Shown: one piece after another, positions 22,329 to 32,147 of the stretch
Numbering within the stretch: the stretch's first letter is position 1
Layout: each line of letters starts with the position of its first letter
DNA from: Gliomastix tumulicola
Lineage: Eukaryota > Ascomycota > Sordariomycetes > Hypocreales > Bionectriaceae
Length of the DNA: 64,000 nucleotides
Assembly: GCA_001599755.1 (NCBI GenBank)
Contig: BCHX01000006.1
Coordinates: 2,715,336 to 2,779,335 of the forward strand
Reading direction: 5' to 3'
Notes under the pieces: generated by a model
Told to the model about the DNA's origin: nothing
Database searches by the model: none
The model's input: the letters and a program-made list of their open reading frames with translations, nothing else
Made by a program: the position numbers and the translations under genes

Positions 22329-22937
22329 CTAGTGGAAGGACACCCTGCGTTCGTCGAATCCAGACTCGGGCGGAGACCAGGATGGCTCTGATCGTGGTGA
22401 TTGGGGTACTGAGGCGAGGTCTTTTCCCACTGCCTTGGCATTTTGCGGCTCTTCTGGCTCAGCTTGTTGGCCTAGACGCCTTCTGTGGAAGTTCTCTAGC
22501 CGTAGTTGTCTCCGCTCTCTTCTTGATAGAGACGGTGTAAGTGGTGGAGGAACAGTTTGATCTGCCACTCTGGGTGCTGGTCCCGATGCCGCTGCCGATG
22601 TCGAGGCCGTCGGCTGTTGCTTTGGATTCGTGTTCCCAGGAGTCGATGGTTTGTGGCACTTGGGTCGAGATGGCAGTGTCTTGGACCATTGCGGCGCGTC
22701 TCTTGGCTGTCCGGAGGCTGTCGCCTCTCCTGCTCTCCCTTGCTGAGTCTTGTCGTGGGATTTCGTCTCGCTCACGCGATCCTTGCTCCTCTTCGCATTC
22801 CGTTTCTTCCCCCTCAGTGATGGAGATGCGTCGGCCTGTCTCTTGTTGGCTCCGCCCTTCTTCTTGGGCTTGCGCTTGGAGGAGGAAGGTGTGAGGAGCG
22901 ACTCGTCGGCGGGCGCGTCGCCGTCGTTCGGCCCCAT
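22329..22937 (-). CDS. Unrecognised basic, disordered protein; probable N-terminal part of the same frame
   Basis: Open frame of 202 residues from an ATG at 22937 (MGPNDGDAPADES). It is rich in Lys, Arg, Ser, Pro, with nuclear-localisation-like clusters (SSKRKPKKKGGANKRQ, RGKKRNAKRSKDR) and a short basic helix (RRERRQLRLENFHRRR). It ends at TAG 22331-22329. The frame downstream of that stop stays open to 21063, giving 625 codons in all if the TAG is disregarded. An alternative is an 81-nt in-frame intron starting GTACCC and ending CACTAG (coding-strand, 22409 to 22329), which would remove the stop, though its donor is weak and I see no good branch point. Confidence 0.45.
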   Translation of the reverse strand: MGPNDGDAPADESLLTPSSSKRKPKKKGGANKRQADASPSLRGKKRNAKRSKDRVSETKSHDKTQQGRAGEATASGQPRDAPQWSKTLPSRPKCHKPSTPGNTNPKQQPTASTSAAASGPAPRVADQTVPPPLTPSLSRRERRQLRLENFHRRRLGQQAEPEEPQNAKAVGKDLASVPQSPRSEPSWSPPESGFDERRVSFH

Positions 22938-24089
22938 GTTGATGATATTTGGCGGGAAAAGAATACACGTAAGATGATGATTTTTGATGTGCTTCCAGAT
23001 GCGGAGGCGAGTAAGCAAACAGTTGATGTGGTGTTGCAACTGTAAGGAATCTTTGCGCCGCCATGAGAAGAGTTGGAGTACAGGCTTCCTTCCTGCTGGG
23101 TTCTGAATGAGCATGACGAAGGCGCGTTCTCATATTATGAGAAGGAGCTTCCTATGATGCCCGCGTGGCATCTTGACCGTGAAAGCCCACCTCCTTCCTC
23201 GGCTTTCTCTCTCGCCATCTGATGGGCGGTTGTCCTGACCTTTAGTCATCCAGCACCTCATCGTGCCCGGATTGTCTGAGGCTGCTGCACAAACGTATTG
23301 CTACTAGTAATGATGCGTAGTCTGCTCTCAAGACGCCTCAGCGGTGTCGTCACCATATTCAATGCAAACCTGTTTCTCCACCTTCACAAGCCATCGTCTT
23401 CCCCTCATGATTTGCTGAAACATGAAACAGGGCATGTTTCCTCTGCCCAATGCGGCCTTGGCTGTGCCACTGCCAACCAGAACAAGGAAGCCCAAAAACC
23501 CACACACCTTCTCCAACAGAAAGGGACAAGATCGCCTCCTTTTTATGTGATAACTGCACTAAAACCCCAGACTTTCAACGGTCATGCAAGGGCCCCTGCG
23601 CCTTTCTGGTTGTGGGCGAATCCCATCGGGCAGGTGTCATCGAGCTCTAATATACCCTCGCTTTTATATCAGACCATGGGAGAGAGGGGGATTGGTCGTC
23701 GGCACGTAACGAATTGCCGTCGCTTTGCGTTGTCCTGCTTCGGCGGTAATTTGTCGCCCGAGGCCCCCACGCGTCAGAAGGGAGTGTTTGTATTGGTCAT
23801 AAATCAGGGCAAAGCCTTTCGGGCGTCAATGGAGGATGGGCAAGATGCTACCTTTGCCCCTGCCCCTGTCAATGCAACGCACATGCTTGATTGCATGATT
23901 GCTTGCATTTGTTTGCTCTCCCTCACTGCTGGCCCGAAAGTGGCGGAAGCCTCCTGAACCTTGAAAATGTCACCACGTCTCTCTCTCCGTTCCCTGATTC
24001 CCCAACATCCTTTCACTTACCTCTCTTGCCCTCCTCTCCCCGCCTACCTACGCGCACCTAGTTCCTATCCCCTCCGCTGAATATCAATA
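22938..24089. other. Intergenic, divergent promoters
   Basis: 1.15 kb between the minus-strand unknown gene and the FAD oxidase. CT-rich before 24090 (CACCACGTCTCTCTCTCCG). A TATA-like CTTTTATATCAG sits near 23662 but 420 nt from the oxidase start. No gene supported. Confidence 0.5.
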
Positions 24090-25632
24090 ATGTCTCTGCA
24101 AGAGTGCCTGCGGTCCGTGTGCGACGGCCGCTGGGACTGCGTGCGCTTCCCAAACGACCTTTTCTACGAGATTACGTGGGCGAAGCCGTACAACCTCGAC
24201 ATCCCCGTTACCCCCGCCGCCGTGATCCGGCCAGACAATGCGGAGGATGTCGCTGCGGCGGTGAAATGCGCGAGCGAGTATGGCGTGGCGGTTCAGGCCA
24301 AGTCGGGGGGACACTCTTACGCGTGAGTGGCGGTCGCGCTACCATAACGAGGATAGGATTGGAGGGAGGACATTTAACTGACTCCGATGGTGTAGCAACT
24401 TCGGACTGGGCGGCGAGGACGGCGCGCTCATGGTCGACTTGAAGAATCTGCAGGACTTCAACATGAACGAGGATACGTGGGAGGCGTCCTTTGGGTCGGG
24501 GTTCCGGCTGGGCGAGCTGGACAAGCACCTTCACAAGAACGGCGGACGAGCAATGGCCCACGGGACGTGTCCTAGTGTCGGCATCGGTGGGCATGCCACC
24601 ATCGTGAGTCTCTCCCCCCGACCATCCAACGCCACATATCTCCCCTCCAGACTAACACTCCCCCTCCAGGGCGGCCTCGGTCCCATGTCACGCATGTGGG
24701 GGAGCGCCCTCGACCACGTCGAGTCCGTCCAGGTCGTCACCGCCGACGGCGAGATCCGCACGGCCAGCTACACCGAGAACCCGGACCTCTTCTTCGGCCT
24801 CAAGGGCGCGGGCGGCAGCTTCGGCATCATCACCGAGTTCACCGTCCACACGCACCCGGAGCCCGGCGACGTCGTCGAGTACTCGTACGCGCTCAGCTTC
24901 GGCTCCCAGAAGGACATGGCCGACGTGTACAGGCAGTGGCAGGCGCTCGTCGGGGACCCGGAGCTCGACCGGCGCTTCTCGACGCTCTTCATCGCGCAGC
25001 CGCTGGGCGCGCTCATCACGGGGACGTTCTACGGCACCGAGGAGGAGTTTGAGGCGTCGGGGATCCCGGAGAAGATTCCGAGTGGCGGGGACGCCGACAT
25101 CAAGCTCATGTCGTGGTTGGGATCGCTGACGCATCAGGCTGAGGTGGCTGCCATGGGGCTTGCTGAGCTGCCGACGCCGTTTGCCAGTCGGTCGCTGGCG
25201 TTCCGCGAAGAGGACATGCTGAGCAATGATACCATTGACGATCTGTTTGCCTACCTCGACGAGGCGGACAAGGGCACCCTCATCTGGACGCTCATCTTCA
25301 ACTCCGAGGGCGGCGCCATGGCCGACTTCACGCAGGGCAACTCGTACCCGCACCGCGACAAGCTCATGATGTACCAGTCGTACGTGGTCGGCATCCCGAA
25401 GGTCAGCGACGCTACGCGCGAGTTCGTCGACGAGGTGCAGCGGCGCGTGCGCGCGGGGGCCCCCGATGCGAAGACGACGTACGCCGGGTACATCGACCCG
25501 ACGCTGGATCGCGAGACCGCCAATGATTTCTACTGGGGACAGCATGTTCCCGAGCTGAGGGCGGCGAAGAAGAAGTGGGATCCCAAGGGGCTGTTCCGGA
25601 ATCCGCAGAGTCTGCCGCCGGCGGAGGACTAG
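24090..25632 (+). CDS. FAD-linked carbohydrate oxidase (berberine-bridge/glucooligosaccharide-oxidase type)
   Basis: Three exons: 24090-24322, 24396-24603, 24670-25632, total 467 residues. Intron 2 is 66 nt and in frame without a stop, but it has clean GTGAGT and CTCCAG borders and encodes no family sequence. Both covalent flavin anchors are present: H75 in AKSGGHSYA (8-alpha-histidyl) and C136 in GTCPSVGIGGHA (6-S-cysteinyl), so bicovalent FAD is expected. The substrate domain and the BBE C-terminus (FYWGQHVPELRAAKKKWDPKGLFRNPQS) are complete. Known relatives oxidise the reducing end of oligosaccharides to lactones with H2O2 release. Unlike those, no clear signal peptide precedes SLQECLRSVC, so it may be intracellular or have a missed upstream exon. 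Its 3' end faces the GH43 gene 145 bp away. Confidence 0.88.
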
Positions 25633-25777
25633 GACAGTCGATGGGATCTGGGTGTGGTGTATTCATTCATGGGGCATTAGCTACGTTGCGTGAAGATAGA
25701 AGAATAATTGCATTTGTTTTAATTCATGACGTTACTCGTTTTGTATGAAATGAAATGAAATGATACAGTATAAGAGA

Positions 25778-28078
25778 TCAAGCTGTCAGAGGCAGCTTCG
25801 CGAACCCCCTCCTCTTCACGGAGCACTCGCAGCCAGGAATCGTCTGCGCGTCTACACCTCCCAGCGTCGGCGTGATCTTGTTGATCAGACCCGTCTCGGC
25901 ATCAAACGTCACCTTGTCAAGCGTAGTCTCCCTCATCGTCCCGTTGCCGTTAGGAATCGCGAACCTGTGGTAGGCGATGTACCAGTCGTCCGTGCCGGGA
26001 ACGTTGAGAATGCTGTTGTGGCCAGTGCCGAGGATGCCCTGCGACGGATCCTTCTCGAGGATGACGCCGTGGTACGTCCAGGGCCCGTCCGGCGTGGGCG
26101 CGGTGGCGTAGCCGACGCGGTAGTTCTCGGAGCGCGTGTCGTCGATGGAGTAGGTGAGATGGTACGTGCCGTTGCGGAAGTTGACGAAGGAGCCCTCGCG
26201 GTAGTCGGTGATGCCCTCCATGTGCGCCGCCGTGCTCCAGTCGACCGAGACCAGATCGTCGTTGAGACGGGCGTAGACGGGCGAGCCGTTGCCCCAGTAG
26301 AGGTAGTAGTTGCCGGATACGGGATCGTGAAGGACGTACGGGTCGATGGCACCGCCGCTGGTGGCCACTTCCTCCCTGCCGGTGACGATAGGCTCGGGCT
26401 GCGCGGTGTAGGGCCCGGCGGGATGGTCGGCGACGGCGACGCCCATTGTCTTGGCGTTGTTGAGCGTCGGGTTGTTCCCGCTGAAGAAGAAGTAGAACTT
26501 GCCGTCCTTCTCGGTGATGGTCGGCGCCCAGGCGTTGCCCGTGGCCCAGGGCACGTTGCCGTCCTCGCCGTCGAGGACGAGGAAGGGCTCCTCGGAGCGC
26601 GTCCAGGAGACGAGATCCGGGCTCGTCCAGCTGTAGAAGTCCTGGCCGCCCCAGCCCGGGTAGCCGTCCGAGGTGGCGAAGATGTAGTAGTTGCAGTCGC
26701 CGTCAAAGGCGACGATGTTGGGGTCGGCGTAGTAGCCCGGCAGGACGGGGCCGTCGTATTGCCTCTTCTTGATCTGCTCGCTCTCGTCCTCCCTCTTGTT
26801 CACCGCAGCGGCAGAATCGCCACGAAGAGCAGCTAGCTCGGCGGCAGTGACGGGGATGACGGTGCCGTGGCGGGGGCTTGACGGCAGAGAGAAAGACGAA
26901 GGCACAGCCCAGTCGGGGTTGGCAATATCATCGGTGGCGAGGGGGATGTATCCGCGGTCGACGTACTCGTCGACAAAAAGATAGAACTTCTCGCCATTGA
27001 CGTCGTTGGGGTTCGACTTGAAGGCCGTAGGGCCCTCGACGGCCTTGGTTCCTGCGTCACGGCCAATGCAGGAGGCGATGACAGTCCAGGAGTCGAGGGT
27101 GTCTCGCAGCGTCTGCGAGCTCTCCTGGATGATGTCGCTGCAGCCCGTGCCGCCGGCGCCCTCGTCCTTGGTGAACCGATAGTAGGTGTCGGCGTCCTTG
27201 ATGACGGTAGAGTCGATCCTCGACATGCCCTGATCCTGCCAGATGACCGGCTCGGAAAAGGTGATGAAGTCACGGGTGGTGACGTAGAGCATGCGGTGGT
27301 AGCTGTTGCCGTTGTGGTCCGGGTCGTCATCGGCGTAGAGCGAAGAGGCCCAGAAGACGAGATACGCGCCAAGATCGTCGTCATAGTACGCCTCAGGAGC
27401 CCAGGTGTTCCCTGCACTGGGCGGCGAGACCTGGATGTGCCGCTGCTCGGACCAGTTGATGAGGTCGTTGGACTCCCAGACCTCGAGGTACAGGCTTCCG
27501 CGGCGAACGGCGTCGTTCCACGATGTACCGCTACCGATGGACAGATCCGTAGCGATCAGGTAGAAAGTGTCACCCTCGGGGGATCGGATGAGGAAAGGGT
27601 CGCGAAGCCCACGGGTGCCCTGAGACGATGTGAGGACTGGCTGGCCGCCGTTGAGCTCAGTCCAGGAGAGGGCGTTGTTGCCATTGCTGGCGGCAAAGAA
27701 GATATTCTCGCCAGCCCTGCTGCTGCCGGTGAAGTAGGAGAAGGCATAGCCCTCGAAGGGATCCAAGACGGCGGCAGCTCGGACGTTGGCACTCAGAACT
27801 CGCTCGCTGCCGTCGATGGCAGCGGTGAGGTTGACTGTAGCGTCGGACGACGGTCTGGCGACGCGGCCGTCCTCGCCAATGACAGCCTCATCGGAGCTGG
27901 ACCACGTCACGTCGAGTCCATTGACAGTCGTGGGGAGGTGCAGGTTCCCACGGACGTCGTCGATCTTGTGGACGGTGATGGCATCCAGCGCAGCCTCGAC
28001 GTCTTGCGCAGTGGCAGCGGCGTGCGCGAGGCCCAGCAGGGCGAGCACAATGCTCTTGTCCAGAACTCTAGCCCGCAT
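25778..28078 (-). CDS. Secreted two-domain GH43 hydrolase with dibasic linker
   Basis: Single exon of 766 residues. The ATG at 28078 gives a signal peptide (KSIVLALLGLAHAAATAQ), with a TATAAAA box 80 nt upstream. Residues about 28-105 look like a bacterial-Ig-type beta domain (HLPTTVNGLDVTWSSSDE). The first GH43 domain (about 108-425) has catalytic-type Asp in TRGLRDPFLIRS and segments NTWAPEAYYDDD and SRIDSTVIKD. A linker with KR at 428-429 and KKR at 437-439 follows. The second GH43 domain begins QYDGPVLPGYYADPN (base Asp near 452), with GNAWAPTITEKDG, SGGAIDPYVLHD and TGHNSILNVPG. Likely substrates are arabinan, arabinoxylan or xylan side chains. The linker looks like a Kex2 processing region, so two separate enzymes may be released. 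Confidence 0.87.
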   Translation of the reverse strand: MRARVLDKSIVLALLGLAHAAATAQDVEAALDAITVHKIDDVRGNLHLPTTVNGLDVTWSSSDEAVIGEDGRVARPSSDATVNLTAAIDGSERVLSANVRAAAVLDPFEGYAFSYFTGSSRAGENIFFAASNGNNALSWTELNGGQPVLTSSQGTRGLRDPFLIRSPEGDTFYLIATDLSIGSGTSWNDAVRRGSLYLEVWESNDLINWSEQRHIQVSPPSAGNTWAPEAYYDDDLGAYLVFWASSLYADDDPDHNGNSYHRMLYVTTRDFITFSEPVIWQDQGMSRIDSTVIKDADTYYRFTKDEGAGGTGCSDIIQESSQTLRDTLDSWTVIASCIGRDAGTKAVEGPTAFKSNPNDVNGEKFYLFVDEYVDRGYIPLATDDIANPDWAVPSSFSLPSSPRHGTVIPVTAAELAALRGDSAAAVNKREDESEQIKKRQYDGPVLPGYYADPNIVAFDGDCNYYIFATSDGYPGWGGQDFYSWTSPDLVSWTRSEEPFLVLDGEDGNVPWATGNAWAPTITEKDGKFYFFFSGNNPTLNNAKTMGVAVADHPAGPYTAQPEPIVTGREEVATSGGAIDPYVLHDPVSGNYYLYWGNGSPVYARLNDDLVSVDWSTAAHMEGITDYREGSFVNFRNGTYHLTYSIDDTRSENYRVGYATAPTPDGPWTYHGVILEKDPSQGILGTGHNSILNVPGTDDWYIAYHRFAIPNGNGTMRETTLDKVTFDAETGLINKITPTLGGVDAQTIPGCECSVKRRGFAKLPLTA

Positions 28079-29801
28079 GATGATGGATAGTAGACGGAGA
28101 TGATGTCCTGAGGAGAGAGTGGCCTCGATGCTACCCAGTCCGGCGCTCCGAGTCCGTTTTATAGTGCCATGGTCCAGGCTAAGTGTCGACGACGCTGGCT
28201 CTCGGGCGAAAGCACGCCCGAGAACGGCATCCTCCAAGGCAGCTAGAAGCGCCCAGCGGATGGAAGAGATCAGGTTCGGCCCATCTCGCGTGCTCCCTCT
28301 CTCCCGACCGGCCAAGGGAGCAATACACGGAGCAGCGCCGGACGCCTCTGCTGTCTTGCCCCCAGGGAAACCCAAGGCATGTGTTTGCTGGCTGACGACA
28401 CGTTTTCCCCGCAAAGTTTATCTGCATTGGCGATAGCTGAATCCATGGCGGCAGGCGAGAAGCAAGACACAGTTCGCTGTGCGGGCGAGAGGCAGTGGCG
28501 AGATGACGGCGTTCCCTAAATGGCGACCAGATCTGCAGGGGAATTCAGGCGCTCGAATCAGACGGGCGGACTAACGCTGGAATTGCCGAGCTACGGGATT
28601 TGGTCGAGCTTGGCCTCTGGGGCGTGAGGGGAATATGGGGGCTGGGGAAAGTGTGTCGGTTGATTGAAAGGACGACATGCGCCGCCAACTAGGGCAGATG
28701 AGGAGTCGAAGACTGGGGAGGGATGGCATCGTGGGCGTCTGTTGGAGAATGCTTCGGAGTGACAGAAAGGCGGAAAATAATTCTGTCGCCGGAGAACATC
28801 AGAGGGTGACAAAAGTGCCGGCCACTATTATGTCATCAGTCACCTCTCGACCACAAACTCAAGATCCGAGACATCCAGCCTGGAGTCTTCAACATGATCT
28901 TTAGCATCAATATCTGTCTCACCGCTTCCCTCTCCGAGCGCTGCAGGCACTCCGCTACAGGTGCGGACGTTTTCCAACACGAGCTGCAGGCAAGCGTCAC
29001 CTCAGATCCCCTGCAGTCTGCTGCTTCATTGGCGGCCGCTGCTCTCCAGTGGTTTCACCGATAACTGCCACTGCAACACCAACACACGCCGAACCACCAA
29101 CAGGGAAAAAGAACCAATATTTACCACGCACGACGACGACAAGATGAGATGGCATAAATACATCCATCCATCCCCGAGCGAACCAGCCCCTTCCCTCACC
29201 ACTCAACGGCTCGGGACGCCCCTCCCACGCCATCCTACGACATGACACCATTGGATAAGACCAAGGAGCACATGTGACGCATCCATCCAATAACGGGCCC
29301 CCCTCCCTCCCACCACCCTCTGCCAGGGTTGCAGCTCTGCAGCCAAAACCAGGGCAGAACCAGGGCAGCTTCGCGAGCCAAAAGGCGTGACCAGAATGCG
29401 CGCTCGTGAAAAAGGGAAGGGTCGCATCCAGAGTGGGTAGTCGCCTGTCTCAGGCTGCACCGCGAGCCGTCATATGACTGGATGTCTCGGCTGGTGGTTG
29501 CGGCCTGCATATGGACGCCTTGCAGCCTGCAGGCCCTTTGCCAGCAGCGACTTATCTGCAGGGCCGTAGGGGCGGTCGAGACGCGCGCGCGATGCAGTCA
29601 GCAAATTTGTTGAGTCAGGGGACGGAGATACGGGGGGGGAGGGGAGCTACTGCTGCTGCTGCTGCTGTCGGCCATGGACAGGCAGGATAAAGAGGCGCGT
29701 TGTGCCGCGTCAACCGCTCTCTCAGCCCTACCAGCTCTCTCCCCTTCCCTCCCTGTTGTCATCCACCTCTCGCACCCCGCTGCTGCGGAACGCCGTCGAA
29801 A
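28079..29801. other. Intergenic, divergent promoters of GH43 and small membrane protein
   Basis: 1.7 kb. Besides the TATA box at 28157-28163 it has CT- and C-rich tracts and a CTG run near 29648-29666. Frames here lack domain signals. Confidence 0.5.
28157..28163 (-). promoter_or_regulatory. TATA box of the two-domain GH43 gene
   Basis: TATAAAA on the minus strand, 79-85 nt upstream of the start codon at 28078. Confidence 0.55.
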
Positions 29802-30308
29802 ATGCCTGCTCTCGCCCCCAGAGCCACCATCGGCATCGCGCCCAAGAATGACGCACCCCCAGCGCACGACTTCGACACGAATGCCAACATCTACGGCGAC
29901 CATAATGGCCTCACAAACGCCCAGATCGGCGCCATGGTCGGCGCCATCATCGGCTTCACCATCATCGTCCTGACCCTCATCTTCTGCTGCCTCCGTCGCC
30001 GTCGTCAACGTCGCCTGCTACGCGTCTACCAGCAGGAGCAGCGGCGCGTCAGCAAGCGGTACACCGAGTACTCGCACTCGTCCTCCACCACCACCGACGC
30101 CGCGGTGCCGCCGCCGCCGCCGTCCCCGAGAAAGCCTCCCGCGGCCAAGACGAGACGCAAGTCGGGGAGCCATCGTCACGCCCCTCCGCCGCCGCCGCCG
30201 CCCGCGGGGCCCAAGGAGAGAATCCCCGGCGGGCCAAGGTATCCGACGTACAGGGCGATTCCGATACCGAACCCCAGGAATAATCCGTCGGTCAAGCACA
30301 AGTATTGA
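29802..30308 (+). CDS. Small single-pass membrane protein with proline-rich cytosolic tail
   Basis: 168 residues, single exon. The ATG at 29802 (MPALAPRATIG) is favoured because the upstream in-frame extension is Cys/Pro-rich leader-like sequence. A short extracellular or lumenal N-terminus of about 40 residues is followed by one membrane span (GAMVGAIIGFTIIVLTLIFCC) with an Arg/Gln cluster RRRRQRRLLR just after it, which fixes the C-terminus in the cytosol. The tail has two polyproline tracts (AVPPPPPSPRKPP and HAPPPPPPPAGPK), potential SH3/profilin/WW ligands, and ends in basic SVKHKY. The architecture resembles fungal Mid2/axial-type membrane anchors but lacks a WSC or Ser/Thr-rich ectodomain. 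Function unknown. Confidence 0.65.
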   Translation: MPALAPRATIGIAPKNDAPPAHDFDTNANIYGDHNGLTNAQIGAMVGAIIGFTIIVLTLIFCCLRRRRQRRLLRVYQQEQRRVSKRYTEYSHSSSTTTDAAVPPPPPSPRKPPAAKTRRKSGSHRHAPPPPPPPAGPKERIPGGPRYPTYRAIPIPNPRNNPSVKHKY

Positions 30309-30567
30309 GCGGAGGACATAATAAAATTGGGAGGAATGGTGTGTTTCATTTGTCTCTCCAGGGGTGGAAAAATTGATTTACGACGCGATAATGATCATGA
30401 CGAAGCAAGATACCCTCACATGTTATACATGTTATGCACACACACAAATTGACTCAATGCGGTCTTTATTCTTATTAACACTATACATTGATTATTCCTT
30501 TTGGCACATTCGTCTCTCCGTCATCTCGTTCACATCATATCCCTTGGAGCCTCTTAAGTCGCCCCTT

Positions 30568-32147
30568 TTAGATGGTAGACTTCTCGCCGCCGCCGCAGCT
30601 GTGCTGCTTCTCGACGATGTTGGCAACGCCAGCCCACTTGGCAAGCTCACGGGCGACGCCGCGCTTGGACTTGGGGTTGACCGAGGTCTTGGTACGGGGA
30701 GGGATGCCCTCAACAGACAGGGCGAGCTCAGCGACGGCACGGCCGGCGGCCTTGGCGTTGACGGTGATGGCCTCCCAGTTGATGTTGTTGATGTCGTCCT
30801 TGGCGGTGTGGTAGTTGGGGTCGGTGGGGGCGCCGGCGCCGGTGAAGAGGCCGGAGGAGGGGATGCCGAGCTCGAGGAAGGCGACGTAGTCGGAGGACGT
30901 GCCGAAGCCGCCCCAGGTGGCAGGGTAGCCCTTCTCGGTCAGGTAGTCGAAGAGGAACTGGCCGCCGGTCTTGTGGGCGTCGCTGTCGGCGTAGACGGTG
31001 TACTCGGGGAAGGGCGAGCCGATCATGTCGTAGTTGAAGTAGAACTTGATGGCGTCGGCCTCGGCCTCGGTGAGCTGGGCGCCGTAGTAGTTGGAGCCGA
31101 CGAGACCGCTCTCCTCGGCACCCCACCAGGCGAGGCGGATCTTGTTCTTGAAGCCCTTGTACTTCTTGATGGAGCCGGCAAGCTCGAGCAGGGCGGCGGT
31201 GCCGCTGCCGTCGTCGTTGACACCGGCACCAGCCTGGACACTGTCAAGGTGGGCGCCGAGGACGACGACGCTGTTGGGGTCACCCTCCTTGGTCTCGGAG
31301 ATGATGTTCCAGGTCTCACGGTCCTCAGCCACGGCATCGACGACGAGCGTCACCGTGAGGGACTGGCCGCCGGTGACGGCGTTGAACCACTCGTATCCCT
31401 TCTCGTAGGTCACGACACCCACGGGGGCGATGAAGCCGTAGTTCTCGGCGCTGAGCGTAGCAGAGCCGATGGCCTCACCCGGCACGTTGTTGATGAGGAC
31501 GGCACCCAGGGCGCCGAGATTCTTGGCGAAGCGCAGCTTGTCGGCGATGGCGCAGGCACCACGCTTGACGAGCACGATCTTGCCGGTAGGGTCGATGCCC
31601 TCCCACTGGTCGGCGAAGCAGCCCGAGCCGCGCGTGTCGTCGATGGGCACGGCGATGAGCTCGCCCGTGACACCGCCGGGGAGAGGGGTCGGGTTGTTGT
31701 ACTGGAGCGTCTCGACGCGGACGTTCTCGCCCGAGGGGCCGGTGAGCTTGATGGCGTGGGTGGTGGCGAAGAGGTGGGTGAAGGGCTGGACGGTCGTGTC
31801 GAAGTACTTGCCGAAGCGGGTGACGACACGCTCGAGGACGAAGTCCAGGGACGCGTTGTAGCCAGGCGTGCCGAAGGCGCGGTTGCCGCCATTGTCGCGG
31901 GCAATCTTGTTCAAGTTCCAGAGGACGTTCTGGAGCCTGCGAAGACAGTCAGTCAGTATATGTTGGAGAAACGGGCCGTGGCCTATTGTGTTAAGACGCC
32001 CACCAATGGGGTTTCATTGAGGTTAGTTATGAGATGCACTCACTTGTCGGTCTTGATGTCAGCCTCGACCTTGTCGGGGGTGATAGCCTCGGTGGCGGCA
32101 ACACCGCCAGCCATGAGGCCGGCATAGAGAAGGCTGTTCAGCTTCAT
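30568..32147 (-). CDS. Secreted M28 leucine-type aminopeptidase with PA domain
   Basis: Two exons, 32147-32044 and 31936-30568, 490 residues. Exon 1 encodes the signal peptide and start of the propeptide (MKLNSLLYAGLMAGGVAA), and the join restores IKTDKLQNVLWNLNKIA. A PA domain occupies roughly residues 125-240 (ADQWEGIDPTGKIVLVKRGA). The catalytic domain has all zinc-site motifs: VLGAHLDSVQAG, GVNDDGSGTA, AWWGAEESGLVGS, FNYDMIGSP and the final His in DPNYHTAKDD. Length and layout match fungal Lap2-like exopeptidases. It is diverged from the M28 gene at 7673-9301, so this is an old duplication rather than a local copy. The C-terminal KSKRGVAREL holds a basic pair, then a Cys/Gly tail. TTTAAA at 32249-32254 may be its TATA element. 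Confidence 0.9.

Noticed and set aside
24604..24669. Reading through intron 2 of the FAD oxidase as coding
   Set aside because: It is in frame and stop-free, but it has clean splice borders and the encoded Pro/Ser-rich insert would split the conserved GIGGHATIGGLG motif.
30364..32127. 587-codon plus-strand open frame
   Set aside because: Antisense of the second M28 gene, with the same Gly/Val/Asp-rich composition as other shadows.
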